DNA from: Andrena cerasifolii
Taxonomy: Eukaryota; Arthropoda; Insecta; Hymenoptera; Andrenidae
NCBI RefSeq assembly: GCF_050908995.1
Contig: NC_135125.1
Location: forward strand, 9,325,011-9,389,010
Direction: 5' to 3'
Length of the DNA stretch: 64,000 bases
Shown here piece after piece: positions 1 through 13,205 of the stretch. The notes below the pieces were generated by a model. The model was not told where the DNA came from, did no database searches, and saw only the letters and a list, made by a program, of their open reading frames with translations. How positions within the stretch are numbered: position 1 is the first letter of the stretch; the number at the start of each line of letters is the position of its first letter. The position numbers and the translations under genes are program-made.

Positions 1-123
1 AGCACATACCTCTGACACACTCCACCTTCAGTGAATATTTATTCAAGCAAGCACATTATCGCATTACACAGACTTAAACTGGGTGCTGATTAAGTAACAC
101 TCAAATGATTATTTTACCCATAG

Positions 124-799
124 GAGCTCGAAACGTAGCTGTGGGAGATGTGTCAGAGAGAATCAAGTTGAGAGAACACCTAAAGTGTAAAAGCTTTAGA
201 TGGTATCTAGAGAATATATACCCAGAGTCTCCGATGCCGCTAGATTATTATTATTTGGGCGATGTACAAAATATTGATACGCAGACTTGTTTGGACACTA
301 TGGGTAGAAGGACGGGAGAAAATGTGGGGATTAGTTATTGCCACGGATTGGGCGGTAATCAGGTGAGCAAACATTTGCCGGACATCGTCCAAATATCGAA
401 TTCCTATCGGTTTTAACGAGTTCTTCTTTGTATTCAGGTGTTTGCTTACACTAAACGCCAGCAAATTATGTCAGACGATATGTGCCTTGATGCAGCTAGC
501 CCCCAAGGTCCTGTCAAGATAGTGCGTTGCCACGGTATGGGTGGGAATCAGGCATGGATCTATAACGAGGAGGTACGATGCATTAATTGAAACAGTGTAG
601 CGGCCACGAACTAAATGCCCAATCGTTTCTGTAATGTATTCCTTTCCAGACGAAGATGATCAAACATACGAACACAGGGCACTGTTTGTCCAAACCTCGT
701 TCGAGCGATGCGATGCAACCTGTCCTAGCATCGTGTGATTCTAAGAATATTGGCCAGAAATGGATTATGCGTAGCAAATTCAAATGGCAAGCCAGCTAA
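124..799 (+). CDS. Polypeptide N-acetylgalactosaminyltransferase (GALNT/Pgant family), C-terminal exons, 5' partial
   Basis: These are the last three exons of a Golgi type II enzyme that starts mucin-type O-glycosylation by moving GalNAc from UDP-GalNAc to Ser/Thr. Exons are 124-362, 438-572 and 650-799 (stop TAA 797-799), with AG/GT at each junction and a continuous frame giving 173 residues. The first exon carries the end of the catalytic region (GDVSER, CKSFRWYLENIYPE) and the start of the ricin B-type lectin domain. The three lectin repeats are visible: CLDTMG...GNQ at the end of exon 1, CLDAAS...GNQAW in exon 2, and CLSKPR...GQKW in exon 3. The third repeat has CLS where the canonical motif is CLD, so its sugar-binding Asp appears lost; this is common for the gamma repeat. 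The glycosyltransferase core lies upstream of the window. The family is certain; the paralogue (GALNT1/Pgant5-like is my impression) is not. Confidence 0.93.
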
Positions 800-1001
800 T
801 ACCAGCTGGATCTAAGTGCGACGTCTGTATGCAACAGTTGTTGACGTGTACAGTAAGTCCTCCTGGATGTAAGCGCGTTGATCGGGTCCGGCTGCTCGCG
901 CGCAGAGGAGACGCAGTGCTGTTGAGAGCTGACAAGAATGGGCCTCGAAGGAAGGCCCGCTATTACCGATGCGTTACGTAGAACGTCCTACAGGCAGAGT
1001 G

Positions 1002-1007
1002 AATAAA
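1002..1007 (+). terminator. Polyadenylation signal of the GALNT gene
   Basis: An AATAAA hexamer lies about 200 bases after the GALNT stop codon, the first good signal downstream. Assignment rests on position only. Confidence 0.5.
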
Positions 1008-3661
1008 TGTTCCCATTAACTCTTGCTAGACCTTCCGGTGCAATCTTGTCAGCTCGCGATAGTATTTAGTGCCCAAGTATTTCGCTCCTCGCTGGGTCTG
1101 GCTCGAACTGTTCCATCAATGGACAATCAATGGAAAAGTGAGCGAGAGTGAGTGAAATAGTTAACAAGGGACTTTTGGCCTAACTCCTGCCGCCACGTTG
1201 GCAGGTTGGATCGATAAGGCCTGCGTGTGGAGTTAGTGGTTTATTAATGAATGGTTTACTTGAGATATGAAGATTTAAATGTTTAGTAGCAGATGACTGA
1301 ATCCACACGCAGGGCTTGGCGTTTTCGATTACCGGCGCGCTAGTTGAACAAGAGTCGCTCGAGAAGAATAAGTGGGAAATGTGGCGGCAATGGTCCTCGC
1401 GCGCATGAGGAGGGATTACTGTTTTTAGTAAACTACAATCAAGAACTGAACAGTCGAAAGACTGCTCTGTATGCATGATCAAGAAGAGAAATAGTATTAT
1501 ATTCCATAAAAACAAAGTCCAGTATCACCTTTCATCGATCCACCGGGTGCCAGTGGAGTCGAGGGTGCGACGGAAATTGACCTCTACCTTAAAGCGACAG
1601 ATCGAAGTTAAAGCTTTTAGTTACATAGGATTTATTTACTGTTACACAGCAGTATGGTGTATTTACTGCCATCTCTCGTGGTATGCCTTTGATCGATAAT
1701 GCACAAGAGTGTTGGAGAAAAGGGATATTTCTAATTGTGCGTGGATGTACACAAAAGTGATTCGAATAGACACGTATGTGAAGAATTTCTTTCTAAGTAA
1801 ACAGTAGAGAGGGAAGCATATCAGACCACTGTTATAAATAAATAATTGTTAATACAAAAGATGAGAGTGACGTATTTGATAATATGGGATGAGTGCAATG
1901 CCGGATGACTGGAGGATATATCAGTGCGCTGGAACATAGATATATGCTTGTGGCATAAATGTCGCCGGTTGTGACAGCGTGAATGTTTGAATGCAAGCGG
2001 GAGTTGTCGCGACACACTACTGATTGCGATTTAGGACTTGTACTGTACAATTTTCTAGCGATTAGGGAAGAGCACTGAATCTTTTTTATACTGGTATTTC
2101 TAACAGTTCCTTGTTGCATCTCGTTCGTATAACTTAGTTGTTACTTTCTTTTTATTTGTTCGGAAGGACTTACTTATACCTGGATTCGCCATAGCAATAT
2201 GAGATTACATCTACGAGATAATATCGTTTAAGAGTAATGAGAAATTATCGACTGTTATTCACTATAATGTTATACTTTTAAATACTTTCTCACATTCAAG
2301 GCGGACTGTCTTCCGTATTTTCTTAAAGGATGAAAAAAATGATGTGGGTAGATATTTTTACGATATTCCTATCATCTTGCGTAGCTACGATTATTCTTAG
2401 TAGATTCAGACTCGTTTTACCTTCCATGTAGTAGAAGCGTGCCGAAAGATTTCGAGTGCAATATACTTGTTGAGTATTATTCGAAGGAAGAAGGATTTCC
2501 TGTAAGTAATGTAAAAAAAATGTTGTTATCAGATTCTGGCGCCCTTCCCTTGCATTATCGTAGATACTCGAGTTAATGATTTTTCACACTTTGGGGGAAA
2601 AGAAACAAGCAGTTGACAAAGTGAAACATTTCTCCCAGGAAATGTTAACCGATTATTACATTCGCAGTTGGGGAAAAGACATAATCGACTCTGCAACTTT
2701 AAATAAGATGACACTGAACTACATTTATAATACTTAATATGCTATACGACTCTAAAATTTCAATTTAGAACAATTTTAATGTCAAAAGATATACTGAGTT
2801 TTATGTTATTTGAAGCCGTTGGTGATGGTGCAACAGATTATCGTTTACAGCTTAATAATATATTTAATTACTCGCAAAGCTATAGTATTTATTTTTGTAC
2901 AGGACTTGATTTCTATTAAATCGATATATCATTTTGAACATACGTTTAATTAAAGTTTGTATTAGCTAAATTTGTAGATAGTTTATTAGGTGTTTAAAAT
3001 TAGGTTGCAGCAAGATCGGAGTAAATTTGCAAATATAGAAAACGATACAATCGATACTGATCTGTAAACGAACCTTTAACTTTTAAATTATCCATCGAAA
3101 TTATTTCTTATTCTTTATAATAGAAACATACAATTTCAAAACAATATATCTTCAAAGACAATAAAATAATCTATGTACGCCTCATTAAGTTTTCCTATAT
3201 TTATATTAATAATATATATGCGTATATCTCGTCTAAATAATTGGATTAACACTTCCATTTACTTTTTAAAACCTTGGTACTTCTTACAGCGTTAGTTAGT
3301 CATTTAATGTCCAACGCGGTTTTGCGCAAAAGAGTACCGATTATTAGTGTAATTCTCTCAAAGTGAAGCTCGCTATAAAGGATTGTAAAAGATCGTGTAA
3401 CTACTTCTAACCACAGTTAGCACATGTATATCGCTAACACTCACAAAAGATGTGAACGCAGAGATAATATGTGGATTATGGTTTTGATGTGCGACTGAAA
3501 TAATTTTTGAATCAAATAAAGGTAAAACTCTGATTTATACCATCGAATATCGCTTAAAACAATCTATGATTATGTATCGCATTTCTATTATCAGAATCAT
3601 GATTCTAATAATGAATCGAGGGTTCAAGAAAAGGAAAAACATGGAATATTATTACAAGATA
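1008..3661. other. Intergenic, no gene seen
   Basis: About 2.65 kb between the convergent ends of the GALNT gene and eL43. It is AT-rich. Open frames here are short and have no recognisable composition or splice context. It may include extended GALNT 3' UTR. I see no repeat or RNA gene. Confidence 0.5.
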
Positions 3662-3667
3662 TTTATT
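3662..3667 (-). terminator. Polyadenylation signal of eL43
   Basis: AATAAA on the minus strand, 9 bases after the stop codon. A very short 3' UTR fits a highly expressed ribosomal protein gene. Confidence 0.6.
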
Positions 3668-3675
3668 ATATTTAC

Positions 3676-4559
3676 TTATTGCTCCTTAACTTCACGCAAT
3701 CTCCTAACTGCGGATCTGACAGACGCAGCTGCAGTGGTAGAATAAACCCATGCACCTCCTGCAACTGTCCTTTTACACCGTTTGCAGGACCAAATTCCAA
3801 CGACACTTCGCTTCATGGCATCCTATCGTGAAACATGTAAATTCTACTGTGAGACTCGCAAAGTAGATACAAGTATTGTAAACCAGGCAATTTTTATAAT
3901 CCTCTTTGAAAAATAGACTCGAGAATTATTATTTCTTACCTTGCCGCAGAATGTGCAAGTGTATTTGCTGTGTTGGGTGATTTCCATCTTCTTAACCATC
4001 TTCCTGAGGGAGGCACCATATCGGGTACCATACTTCCCGGTGATTCCAACCTTCTTCGTGCGTTTCGCCTGGCAATCGGAAATAAATGTATTTTGTAAAC
4101 TTAATGCAATTATCGAAATGAGGAACAACTAATGCACTGTTTTGAAGTTTAATTACAACTTGAAGCATTTGATGTAACTAAGCACATCGCTACATAAAGT
4201 TTATCGTGAAAAGAAAACAGTAAACGTATAGGTTAAGTCAGGTGAGATTGTTACGGCATTGTTTGAATTTTTCGAATAATTATTTAGCATACAACAAATC
4301 AAGTGCGTCGAAACACTGCACGTCTGTCCCATTGAACGCTTATTTACTACGAAGAATTGAGTAACAGACTGATTATTCAGCGAGGTTAACCAAACGTAAC
4401 CTCCAATCATAAATTCAACACAGTCGTCTTCGACATAAATAATATTGCACAATATACGTATCGGAGCATTGCCAATGATCTTCTTAACCAGAACGCGTAC
4501 GATTCAATCTATATTTCAACAAGATTCACAAAATATTCGTCGATAACTATTCTTACCAT
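3676..4559 (-). CDS. RpL37A: 60S ribosomal protein eL43 (RpL37A)
   Basis: A complete gene for the zinc-binding large-subunit protein eL43. Minus-strand exons are 4559-4557 (the ATG alone), 4068-3940 and 3822-3676, giving 92 residues, the usual length of the family. The first coding exon contains only the start codon, followed directly by GTAAGA, an arrangement common in ribosomal protein genes. The second exon runs from AKRTKKVGITGKYG to TCTFCGK and the third from DAMKRSVVGIWSC to LREVKEQ. The C4 zinc finger is formed by CTFC in exon 2 and CKRC (within WSCKRCKR) in exon 3. All introns have GT/AG ends and keep the frame. The ATG-only exon is too short to appear as an open frame and was placed from the splice donor and the mature N-terminus. 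Confidence 0.97.
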
Positions 4560-4593
4560 TTCACACAATTATAAGGTACGTTCCAAAAGAACC

Positions 4594-4602
4594 GGAAAAA
4601 GG
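4594..4602 (-). promoter_or_regulatory. 5'TOP-like pyrimidine tract, probable transcription start of eL43
   Basis: On the minus strand the tract CCTTTTTCC lies 35-43 bases upstream of the eL43 start codon. Transcripts of translation-machinery genes typically start at a C within such a tract. Position and composition fit; the start itself is inferred. Confidence 0.5.
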
Positions 4603-5305
4603 CAGAGACTCTAAAGCCCGATCTCCATCGCGCACGCCATTCACCGGAAGTCGCGACGCATGGCGCATTCACGGAAAGCGCGAATTCAAATCACACCTTA
4701 CAGATAATAAACCAGCGCGTATTCGTCCGTACTTCTTTACTCATCTTCACTGGCAACGAAACGCAATCCCACCAGTGTACAATCCTTGTCGCGATTACCG
4801 CGAAACCGATCCCAATAACGAACCCCAATCGCGATTCCAATCGAACTGAAAGCTGCGACGCGTTTAAAAAAAAAATCTGCTAAAGCGAGCAACGGCGCAG
4901 TGACGGCGGGTATGCAATCCTGGCCCCCGTCGAAAAATTTCCACGTATTTGGTGGCTGTACGGTCTGACCCCGATACCTGCACCGTTAGATCTCGACGAG
5001 GAGTGCATACGGCCCGTTGTCAGGATCGCCAGTTGGATCGCGGCCGCGTAGAGGAAAGGATTCGCGCGCGCCCCGCGCATGAGAACACTCGTTAAACCGG
5101 CCTGAAATATGACGTAGCCAGTGGATCCCAGACCAGCCCTGGCCCGTGCGCGTTAAATCAGTGTTGCTCATCGTCGGTGATCTCTAATAGCCTATAGCGT
5201 GATTCAACTGATCGCTTATCACTCCGCGGAACCGCTAATCGTGGCACACACCGAGCAGGAGTGCGAGCGTGTCAATTGGTAGGAAGGCGCCACCCCCGGC
5301 TAACG
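4603..5305. promoter_or_regulatory. Shared divergent promoter region of eL43 and SH3BGRL
   Basis: About 700 bases separate the TOP tract of eL43 (-) from the ATG of SH3BGRL (+), and the segment is more GC- and CpG-rich than its surroundings. This suggests a head-to-head, CpG-type promoter. I see no clear TATA box. Open frames on the minus strand here are not supported. Confidence 0.4.
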
Positions 5306-7210
5306 ATGGTCGTGAAAATCTACATATCGGGTATCAGCGGCAACAAGGAAGTGAGTGCGAAACACCCACCGCGACCGACGGAGCATTAACGATATTTTGC
5401 GCGAGAGCGCAGAGCTAGAAAAAGATAGAGCGAGAGAGAAAGGGTGCGTGTATGTTTGCGTGTGTGGGTGCGCGCGTGCATGTATGCGCGGGGACTCGAG
5501 GAGAATGCCAGATTTACCGGGCACCTGAATTCTTACGATATTTCACGGCTACGTTGGATCGGGTTACATCGGTGACTACGGCGGCCGTAGCGTCGATTTA
5601 CGATGCGACGCTGTCACTGGCCGTAGATCTTGTTATCCGATGCGACGCGCGGAACGATCCGCTTATCGTCCATCGAGATGCACCTCTCCTACGGCTCAGG
5701 ATGCACCCTCGGTGCGTCGCGGAAACGTACATATGCTAGACCCCGATGATCTCGAACAATACGCTTTACGCCAAGTGGAACGTGAAATGCTGTATGTAGG
5801 CAACGGTGGAAACGTACGCGGGGGATCCTAGAACGGAAACGAGGAGATTAGTCGTGGGAAATAAAGCCCTGGGTGCTGGGTAATTGAACAATTTTCGATG
5901 AATGTTTATGTTGAGGATTTATAGGGATTCAGCGCGTCGGACGTGATCGATCTCTTTATTCTCTTCCGCAGTTGTCGTTTCGATCTTCCGTCGTGTCCAT
6001 ATGTGGCAGTTTATTTTAATATCGATTAGTTTATGACGTTCGCGATTGTTGATAAGATCGATAGGAATGTGTGCTTTCGATCGAACGATTGAATATTCGA
6101 TTTTATCTGATTAAACAGGCTCCACGCTGCGTTATCGTTTCTTCTGGTTTGGGCTCGAAATGATATTTTACCATTCTTTCAGGTGAAAAAAAGGCAACAG
6201 CGAGTTTTGATGATATTAGATAGCAAAAATGTAGAATACGAAACCATTGATATAACGGAGCCAGGGAAGGAATTAGAAAAGGAATTTATGCAGACAAATA
6301 GTATCGCGAGAGACAGCAAATATCCGTTACCTCCACAAATATTTAACGAGGACGACTACTGTGGGGTAATTATCCTTGCGAGCATTCCCACGAGTTGTAA
6401 TTCAATCACTGGCAGAGAACTACTTCTACGTTCTCGTGCTCTACACAAATTTCTAGAAGCCTGTGAATTTTACGCTTGATCTATAAATGCTTATAACGAA
6501 AACCGTCTCGCAGGATTACGAGGACTTCGATTTGGCGAATGAAATAGACGAGCTGGAAGAGTTTTTGAAAGTGGCGCCGCCTGCCAGCGCATCAGAAACT
6601 GGTGTAGATTCGAAGCAGAGTAAGGATATTCAAGAAAACGGGAACACCACAAGTCGAGAGGTAAATGTTACCGTCGCTTTAACATAGCTCGACGATTGCC
6701 GAGGAAGTTATTAGAACTTTCAATCAACTTACAATCATTTTAGTTATGTATCTGTGCCCTGCCCTTGGCACTAAATTTACACTCTGTCCGTACTAACTAA
6801 TACATGTTTATTTTAGCCTTCCACAGAGAAAGATGCAGCTGCACTGCAAGCAGAAAGGTAAGCGCTATAGTCACGCCGATTGCATAATTCTGTAATCATT
6901 CATTTAAATTAGGTAATAGCTATAACTCTAAGTATAGTGTAAATAAAAAAGGCGAGCGCTCCTCGCGCATATAACTACCGTTTTAAAAATAATAGCTTTC
7001 GTATTAGATCATTCTAACACTTCCTTCTTTCGTCGTCTCAGTGTAGAGGAAAGGACAACTCTGCCAAATGAAAATGTACAGTCAGATGGATCTAAACCAG
7101 TAGAGCACGACGGCGGGACGGAGATTGTGCCTGAACAGAATGCAGAGCACACAGAGGAGAATGCGGATAAAAACGAAGAGAAATCCGACGACCAGGAAAA
7201 GGAAGAGTAG
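5306..7210 (+). CDS. Sh3beta: SH3 domain-binding glutamic acid-rich protein (SH3BGRL family)
   Basis: A small glutaredoxin/thioredoxin-fold protein lacking the redox CXXC. Exons are 5306-5350, 6183-6365, 6514-6660, 6817-6857 and 7042-7210, giving 194 residues. The order is MVVKIYISGISGNKE, then VKKRQQRVLMILDSKNVEYE, then IFNEDDYCG joined to DYEDFDLANEIDELEEFLK. PLPPQIF is the proline-rich segment conserved in the family. The C-terminal ~100 residues are low-complexity, rich in Glu, Asp, Asn and Lys, and end in DQEKEE. The first intron is about 830 bases and contains GA- and TG-rich runs. The ATG was chosen because it opens the family's first beta strand and is followed by a good donor. The Glu-rich tail is the part most likely to differ between isoforms (see 8515-8599). 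Confidence 0.93.
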
Positions 7211-8514
7211 GTGTGAAATTTGCCCATATGACAGTGGGACGTTTCACACCTTTTCGACATCCTTGGTTTTCCATCGATAAGGGTATTTTATAAAAGCTAT
7301 ATCTATCACATTTCTAAGGCTGAGTGAAGGTACTGCCAAGATAATATGTCTGCGACGCAGAAATTATATCGAATGAACAGTATAAATGAAGTATAAGCGG
7401 TAATTTTATAGAGCTATTTTATATTGCAAACGAGTACGATTTTTCATCGACAAATTTTCAATAGGTCTGGCTAGAAGATATGGACCGATTTCATCCTCAT
7501 TCATATCACTAGATAATAAATTTTTTTTTAATTTCATATGTCGACATTTTGCATTATGTATATTGTCTTGCTTGTTACTTTTAATTACGACTCTAACGAT
7601 GCGCTAGGAGATAATACATTTTCTGTACCGAGAATGCTTTCTGTCCTATCTGTTAGACTCATCCTATTTCGAAATCATTTTTAAATGCGAACTCTTCGTT
7701 TGTCATTCGTAGTAAAAACGGCTTCCATAATATCGAACGTAGAATGTGATAGTCATTTATTTTTAATTCTTAGATCTCATTCTCTTGGTTTTATAAAAAG
7801 TTTTTAACGGCTTCCTGTTGCGTAATGAAATTTGGACAGTACGACACTCAGTTTTGCATAGGATGCAATTATTACAAAAGACGACGCAAAATTAGTTGTA
7901 ATCGATTTTACCAATTTTTATCAATTTTTATCAATTTCATCATGCGCACTAATAATTCTTTATTATCGAGTACATCTTAAAATATTTCTTGATATTATTT
8001 CTAAGCAAGTTAGGATTAATTTAGGGCAGATTTCTTAGTTTTGCATAACGCATCGGACGAAATTGCATACGAATTCATTACTGTCCATATTATTTTTAAT
8101 CCGGTTCGTACAGACATCCCCGGGGGGAAATGGAAATGAAGCGTGTGTAGCGTAATTTATAATCGCAATAGCTCGTTTACTTTTCTTACGCTCAAGCTAT
8201 TTACTTAGAGGCCAATTAAATATCCAGTACACCGAATTGTTGAGAATCCGAGACCCTTTTATCAAAGGCCTACTTCCGATCGTCTCTACGAAGCTTAGTA
8301 CCGAAGCTTAGTCCAGACAGCTTGAAACAGTTTATTTTCTATGTACCACCCACTTGCTGATAAAATAATAGGCAGGTATTAATCACGAACAAATCGAAGC
8401 TTTACGCAAGTGTTACGAAACTGTTTTGTTACGAGAATAAAAGAAACATAAGATACAAAGTTTATGACGTAATGATTGTGCACGAGATAATAAGCCTGAC
8501 TAATTTTAATGTAG

Positions 8515-8599
8515 CATCATATCGCAGCTTCTTGAATATGAAAAATTTGCTACTACAGATGAACTAGAAAGAGAATTACAAAAGCTTTTTCTGAAATAA
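8515..8599 (+). CDS. Candidate alternative last coding exon of SH3BGRL
   Basis: After an AG acceptor at 8513-8514, an open frame runs to TAA at 8597-8599. It encodes 27 residues, ending ELERELQKLFLK, charged and helix-prone like the end of a coiled coil. The reading phase fits exon 4 of SH3BGRL exactly: the AG left at 6857 plus C8515 makes a serine codon. This would replace the Glu-rich exon 5. No homology search was possible, so this is an inference from phase, acceptor and composition. Confidence 0.45.
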
Positions 8600-8989
8600 A
8601 TCGAGAATGTCTACCACGTTGTTATCGTAGAACGATTATATCCGTAAGTAATAGGTGTTGGACACGAGCATTGCAGTTAATAAATTTTAACACGATATAT
8701 TCGAAATGTATATTTACGAAAAAATAATAATTCATTACACATGATGTATATGAATCATGCTGATCATTGTTACATGCATATGAAACTTTACTAATAAATA
8801 TCATAACGGAAATTTAAGAAATCTGTTTAAGTAATCCCGTACGTACATCAGTTTTGCAATCTAAGAGACACTCTGGATACATACATTGCAGAGTACTAAC
8901 ATTTGTACAAAAGATTTCGCAAGGAAGATACGTGACTTGTTAAACAGTAAAATTATGCAGATACAAAGGTGATGAAACTTTCATTCCAG

Positions 8990-9010
8990 GAACGTCTATC
9001 ACACGATGTG
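8990..9010 (+). other. Candidate 21-base microexon
   Basis: The segment sits between a good acceptor (TTTCATTCCAG) and a near-perfect donor (GTAAGTAAC). Its phase allows splicing from SH3BGRL exon 4 and onward to an acceptor at 9501-9503, reaching a TGA at 9532-9534. It could equally be chance. Confidence 0.2.
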
Positions 9011-9534
9011 GTAAGTAACATATTATTAATACATTAATTCATAATGCATTATAAATCGTATACATATATTTTCCGTTCTGTATTATTTTCAGTATCTAAT
9101 AAACTATATATGTTAACAATTATATTATTCGTATTATTTATTTGCTTTGTAAATTATAAGTATCTGTTTGTGTCAACGGTAATTAAACGACTAGTATTAA
9201 TGCTAATAAATATGAAAAGAAAATATCTACAGTTGCGTGTACCTTATGAATATCGTAACAAGGGGCACACTTGAAAATGTTCAAGGAGCAGACTCCGTTC
9301 AAATTCAATGTATAAATTAGACTCGATTAAAGCAACAATAAACGTGTGGTGCGATTATTCTTAGAGAATACGTTCCATCATGTCCTACTATGCAGTTATT
9401 GTCAATTCAAATTTGTTCGTTAACAGAGTGAGATTAAACCCTAAGATCTGTGTGAGGCGCATAATATAAATTCCTCAAATATCTTTCCCTTGAATGTTTG
9501 CAGTCTCTCCTGCGATGAAACGAGAACAGCCTGA

Positions 9535-12500
9535 AAACAATAATTTTCGATGTGTTTTTGGTGATACTTATGAGAACCTTTTATAATATAATTAATTACA
9601 ACGACATACAAAACGCTAAAGTAATTTGAAACAAATTCGTGAATCGTTAAGAAACATTCTCTATGCTCTCAGAGAAGTACTTGATCGTCTTCGGTAAACA
9701 AACGGTTGAATTTTAATTCGATAAGTGTGAAAGCACGATTGACGTTTAATTCTTACAATGGATGTTTAGACATAGAACGTTGCGAGAAAAAGTGACACTG
9801 AAATGACAGAGAGAGTTATACAAAGGTTGACGTTTCCTTTTCAGTTATGATCCTATCGGTTGAAAGTGAGAGTGATGGTATAGAAATGGCATCTCTTCTG
9901 TTTTTAAGTGAATAAAGAAAAAAAAATCAAAAACAAAGGCGTATATTCTTTTTATAGAATTTTGTTTATTTTTGTTTAGATAATTTATTAGTTAGGTCAT
10001 TAGTACTTGCTGTGCATATTTATTCATATTTTTTAATGTATACATATTATACAACATCTTTGCTAGTACACATTCATTGTGAATGCAAAAACTAATATCA
10101 AATGTTGAAAGTTACTCAGAAGTAACGCACAATATAACAAGTATACAAATATTGTTCGTAATAACAGATATTTTTGTACACTCAAATGACGTAATACAAT
10201 GCACGTAGTTCACGTGTGATTTCTAAAATCACAATTCTAGATACTGTAATGCAGCTTTCTTGTAGGTACGCGGTAGGGTAAATTGTTTTTTAACGGCGCT
10301 GTAGAGACCTCGAAATTCGAACTTCAATGCGTCTTGTAATTCAAAAAAATATGGAATAGCAAAACAGAATTAATTAAGAAGTGTAAAAATAAAAAATAGC
10401 GAGAGTCTGCTACGTATCAAAGCTGCATAATCAATTCTAGACACCATTCAACAACCACACAAAGGATCTGATTAATACACGTCGCGGTAAGCTTCATTAT
10501 GATCTGTTTCAACGTTTCTCGTAGTTTGTAAATTAGTATATACTTTAGTAGCGCGTAATATTTGTGAAAAGCATTCCCTACTTTGTCGAGTTACTTTTCA
10601 CAAAAAAAAAACCGAAATTAGAACAAATTAGTATCTGCATTAGTAGTGATACATCATTTCAACGGACGCACTTTTAAAAGTCCACCATAAACTTTATACT
10701 TATCCAGGCACTATTAGTATGTATTCAAACAAATATGAGTAGAATCATCAATACGTACGATTACTTGAACGAAAGGTAGAAGAAAAATTAAAAATGCAAT
10801 GATCGCTACTGTAGAAGATGATGCGAAGGATGATGCTTGGTACCGCAAATAGTTTTCCGATTCTGTTCGATTGTAGTGCAATGCTTTCTCTTTATCGTAA
10901 AATAAATATCTCTCTTAATGTACAATATTACTCATACAAATTAAATAACAAAATAATATCCGAATTTCGGCAGCTCACTATCTCATTAATAGATTCGATA
11001 AGTTTTCAACATAAAAGAGAACTATCCTTTAATAAGTACCGCCATAAATAGAGGTAAGAAAGTACTTCGTACGATATTTGCCAAAATAAATTTTAAACTG
11101 CATGCGCCGATGCTGTGGACCGGACGTTCGCCTAAAGTGAGACACATGATTTCTAAGACAGTAGATTTGTATAGCCAGTCGTCATAACGATATTTAACAA
11201 AAAATTTCTCTTAAGATTACTATTTGCACCTGTAAAAGGAGTGCCGTATTATGCAGACCGTATTTTCAAATGTTGAATAAAAATTGTGCTATGCCACTTG
11301 GACAATGAAATATTTTGCAGTATTTTAAGTTCCTTGTTACATTATACCAAAAATATTATGCACGTGTTGTTATTATGCAGAGTCTCAAGCACTGTAGTTC
11401 ATATTATAGACTGATTATAGTATGCTTACAAATTATGTATTATTCGTAATGACAAAAAAAAAGTGAAAATCGAGAAGATTACTGTGAATTCGTGTACCGT
11501 TTGAGAAAAAGCTCAGTAGGTGGAGAAAAACAATTTTGAAATCCCCGAAATTTATATCACATACGCGTTCTAATTCACGTAACGTTGACAAGTATCAGTC
11601 ACGATTCTTTACTGGATCTGTGGCTTTAATAAATAATTATACGTGATATATAGGTTCCATATGTGATACATACTTTGAGGAATACCTAGTGGCACATCTT
11701 ACGCTCGACGTAATGCGTCTTTACACGGGGATACTCGTCTTATCGCGTTTGAAATTCACAGTTTACAATACGTAGAGTAAAAAATAGAAAACAAATTTGA
11801 ACTGGTATATTATGCTGAGAAGATTAATCAATCGGGACACGATTGATTTACTTCGATTAAGCAATAGTAAAATGAAACATTACTTACAGTCCTACATTAA
11901 GAGCAGAAAATCAGTCTGCAGAAAGTTCACGATCTCTTAAACAAAATCTCTTAAATAAAAATATTAAGCACATTGTCCGTAACATACGTTTGCAGTAAAT
12001 TATATACATGAAAGCATAGTACATTTATATCATACACACTCACGCATTGTTGAAATTGAGAATTGAAACTTCGATGTTAACGCAACGAATGAAAACGTGT
12101 TCGCTTCGGGAAAATTGATTGTAAATCAGAAACTAGCAAACACACGTTTCAACGTGTTCCCTTTAGGAAACAGTAGAATATTCGGCGTTACTTGTCAAGT
12201 GGCGATTTTATATGTTTGCAACGAGATATAAAAAGAAAGCATATATAATGTATACATGCGAAGATAAATGCTATTATGCAATAATAATTTCTCAATTTCT
12301 CAAAGTGGTATAGTATTGCCAAAGCTGTAGAATTCTTTCGTATTCTGTTTATTCTACATACTTTTTTGTGCTGCACCCACAGCCATCGCTAGGTGCATTA
12401 AGAAGTCTACGACAGTCTTTAAGTTACAAAAGTATAAACTGCATATAGGTTTCTTAGAGATATACAGGGACTAAAATTAAACTGAAATATAAATATACAC

Positions 12501-13150
12501 GTTCATGATGCATGTAACTCGGGCGTAAAAAGTGCCAATCAAGTTCTTTCCTTTAATCATTAAAGCATAAATAAATAAATAAAATATTATGCGAAATTAT
12601 AATTTTTTGCTACGTAAAATCTATTTTAAGTCACATGCAGAGTTTCTTTTAAATATTAAACACTATTAAATAAACATTGTACATTCAACTGATTTCTACG
12701 TGTCTAATACGCATAAATACCTTTTAATTATAGATTTTAAGAATGGCGATGGTGGAATAAACATCTTACAGATAAGAACAAAACCACAAAGCAAAATACT
12801 GCTGTAACTATCATAGAATATGCTCGCTATTAGCGATAGACACCGGTATTTAATATGTTAAGTATTATGCATATGACACCTATCAGGTGCCAGTAACGAT
12901 AATTATAATTATGTACACCTCGCAGAAGGCATAGAAATTAATAATACGACAGTGCGATATGGATTGTGAGAATTGTATTTTTTTAGTTTCTATTGTAGTT
13001 TTTATCTTCTCTGTACCGAAATTGGTAACTTATAGAAGCCAGCATTGGCAATACCAAAAACGAAGTGCCTGTATATAAATCTTCTCCAAAATGTACTTTT
13101 CTATGTATTTCCATGTAAAATACCACCTTCTGCGACTGATTTTCTGTTAA
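9535..13150. other. AT-rich non-coding stretch
   Basis: About 3.6 kb between SH3BGRL and the 3' end of the UPRT gene. It contains A-runs and several AATAAA hexamers (one at 9909-9914 followed by an A-run) but no conserved frame. Open frames at 10818-11051 (+) and 12188-12376 (-) have no supporting features. Confidence 0.45.
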
Positions 13151-13156
13151 TTTATT
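13151..13156 (-). terminator. Polyadenylation signal of the UPRT gene
   Basis: AATAAA on the minus strand, 50 bases after the UPRT stop codon. Confidence 0.6.
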
Positions 13157-13205
13157 TTTCTATTGTATGCACTAACTTATAAATTCATATACTAATAAAA
13201 TTTAG

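Noticed and set aside
10818..11051. 77-codon plus-strand frame in the AT-rich stretch
   Set aside because: Isolated, Ile/Ser/Asn-rich as expected from AT bias, with no splice context or recognisable domain.
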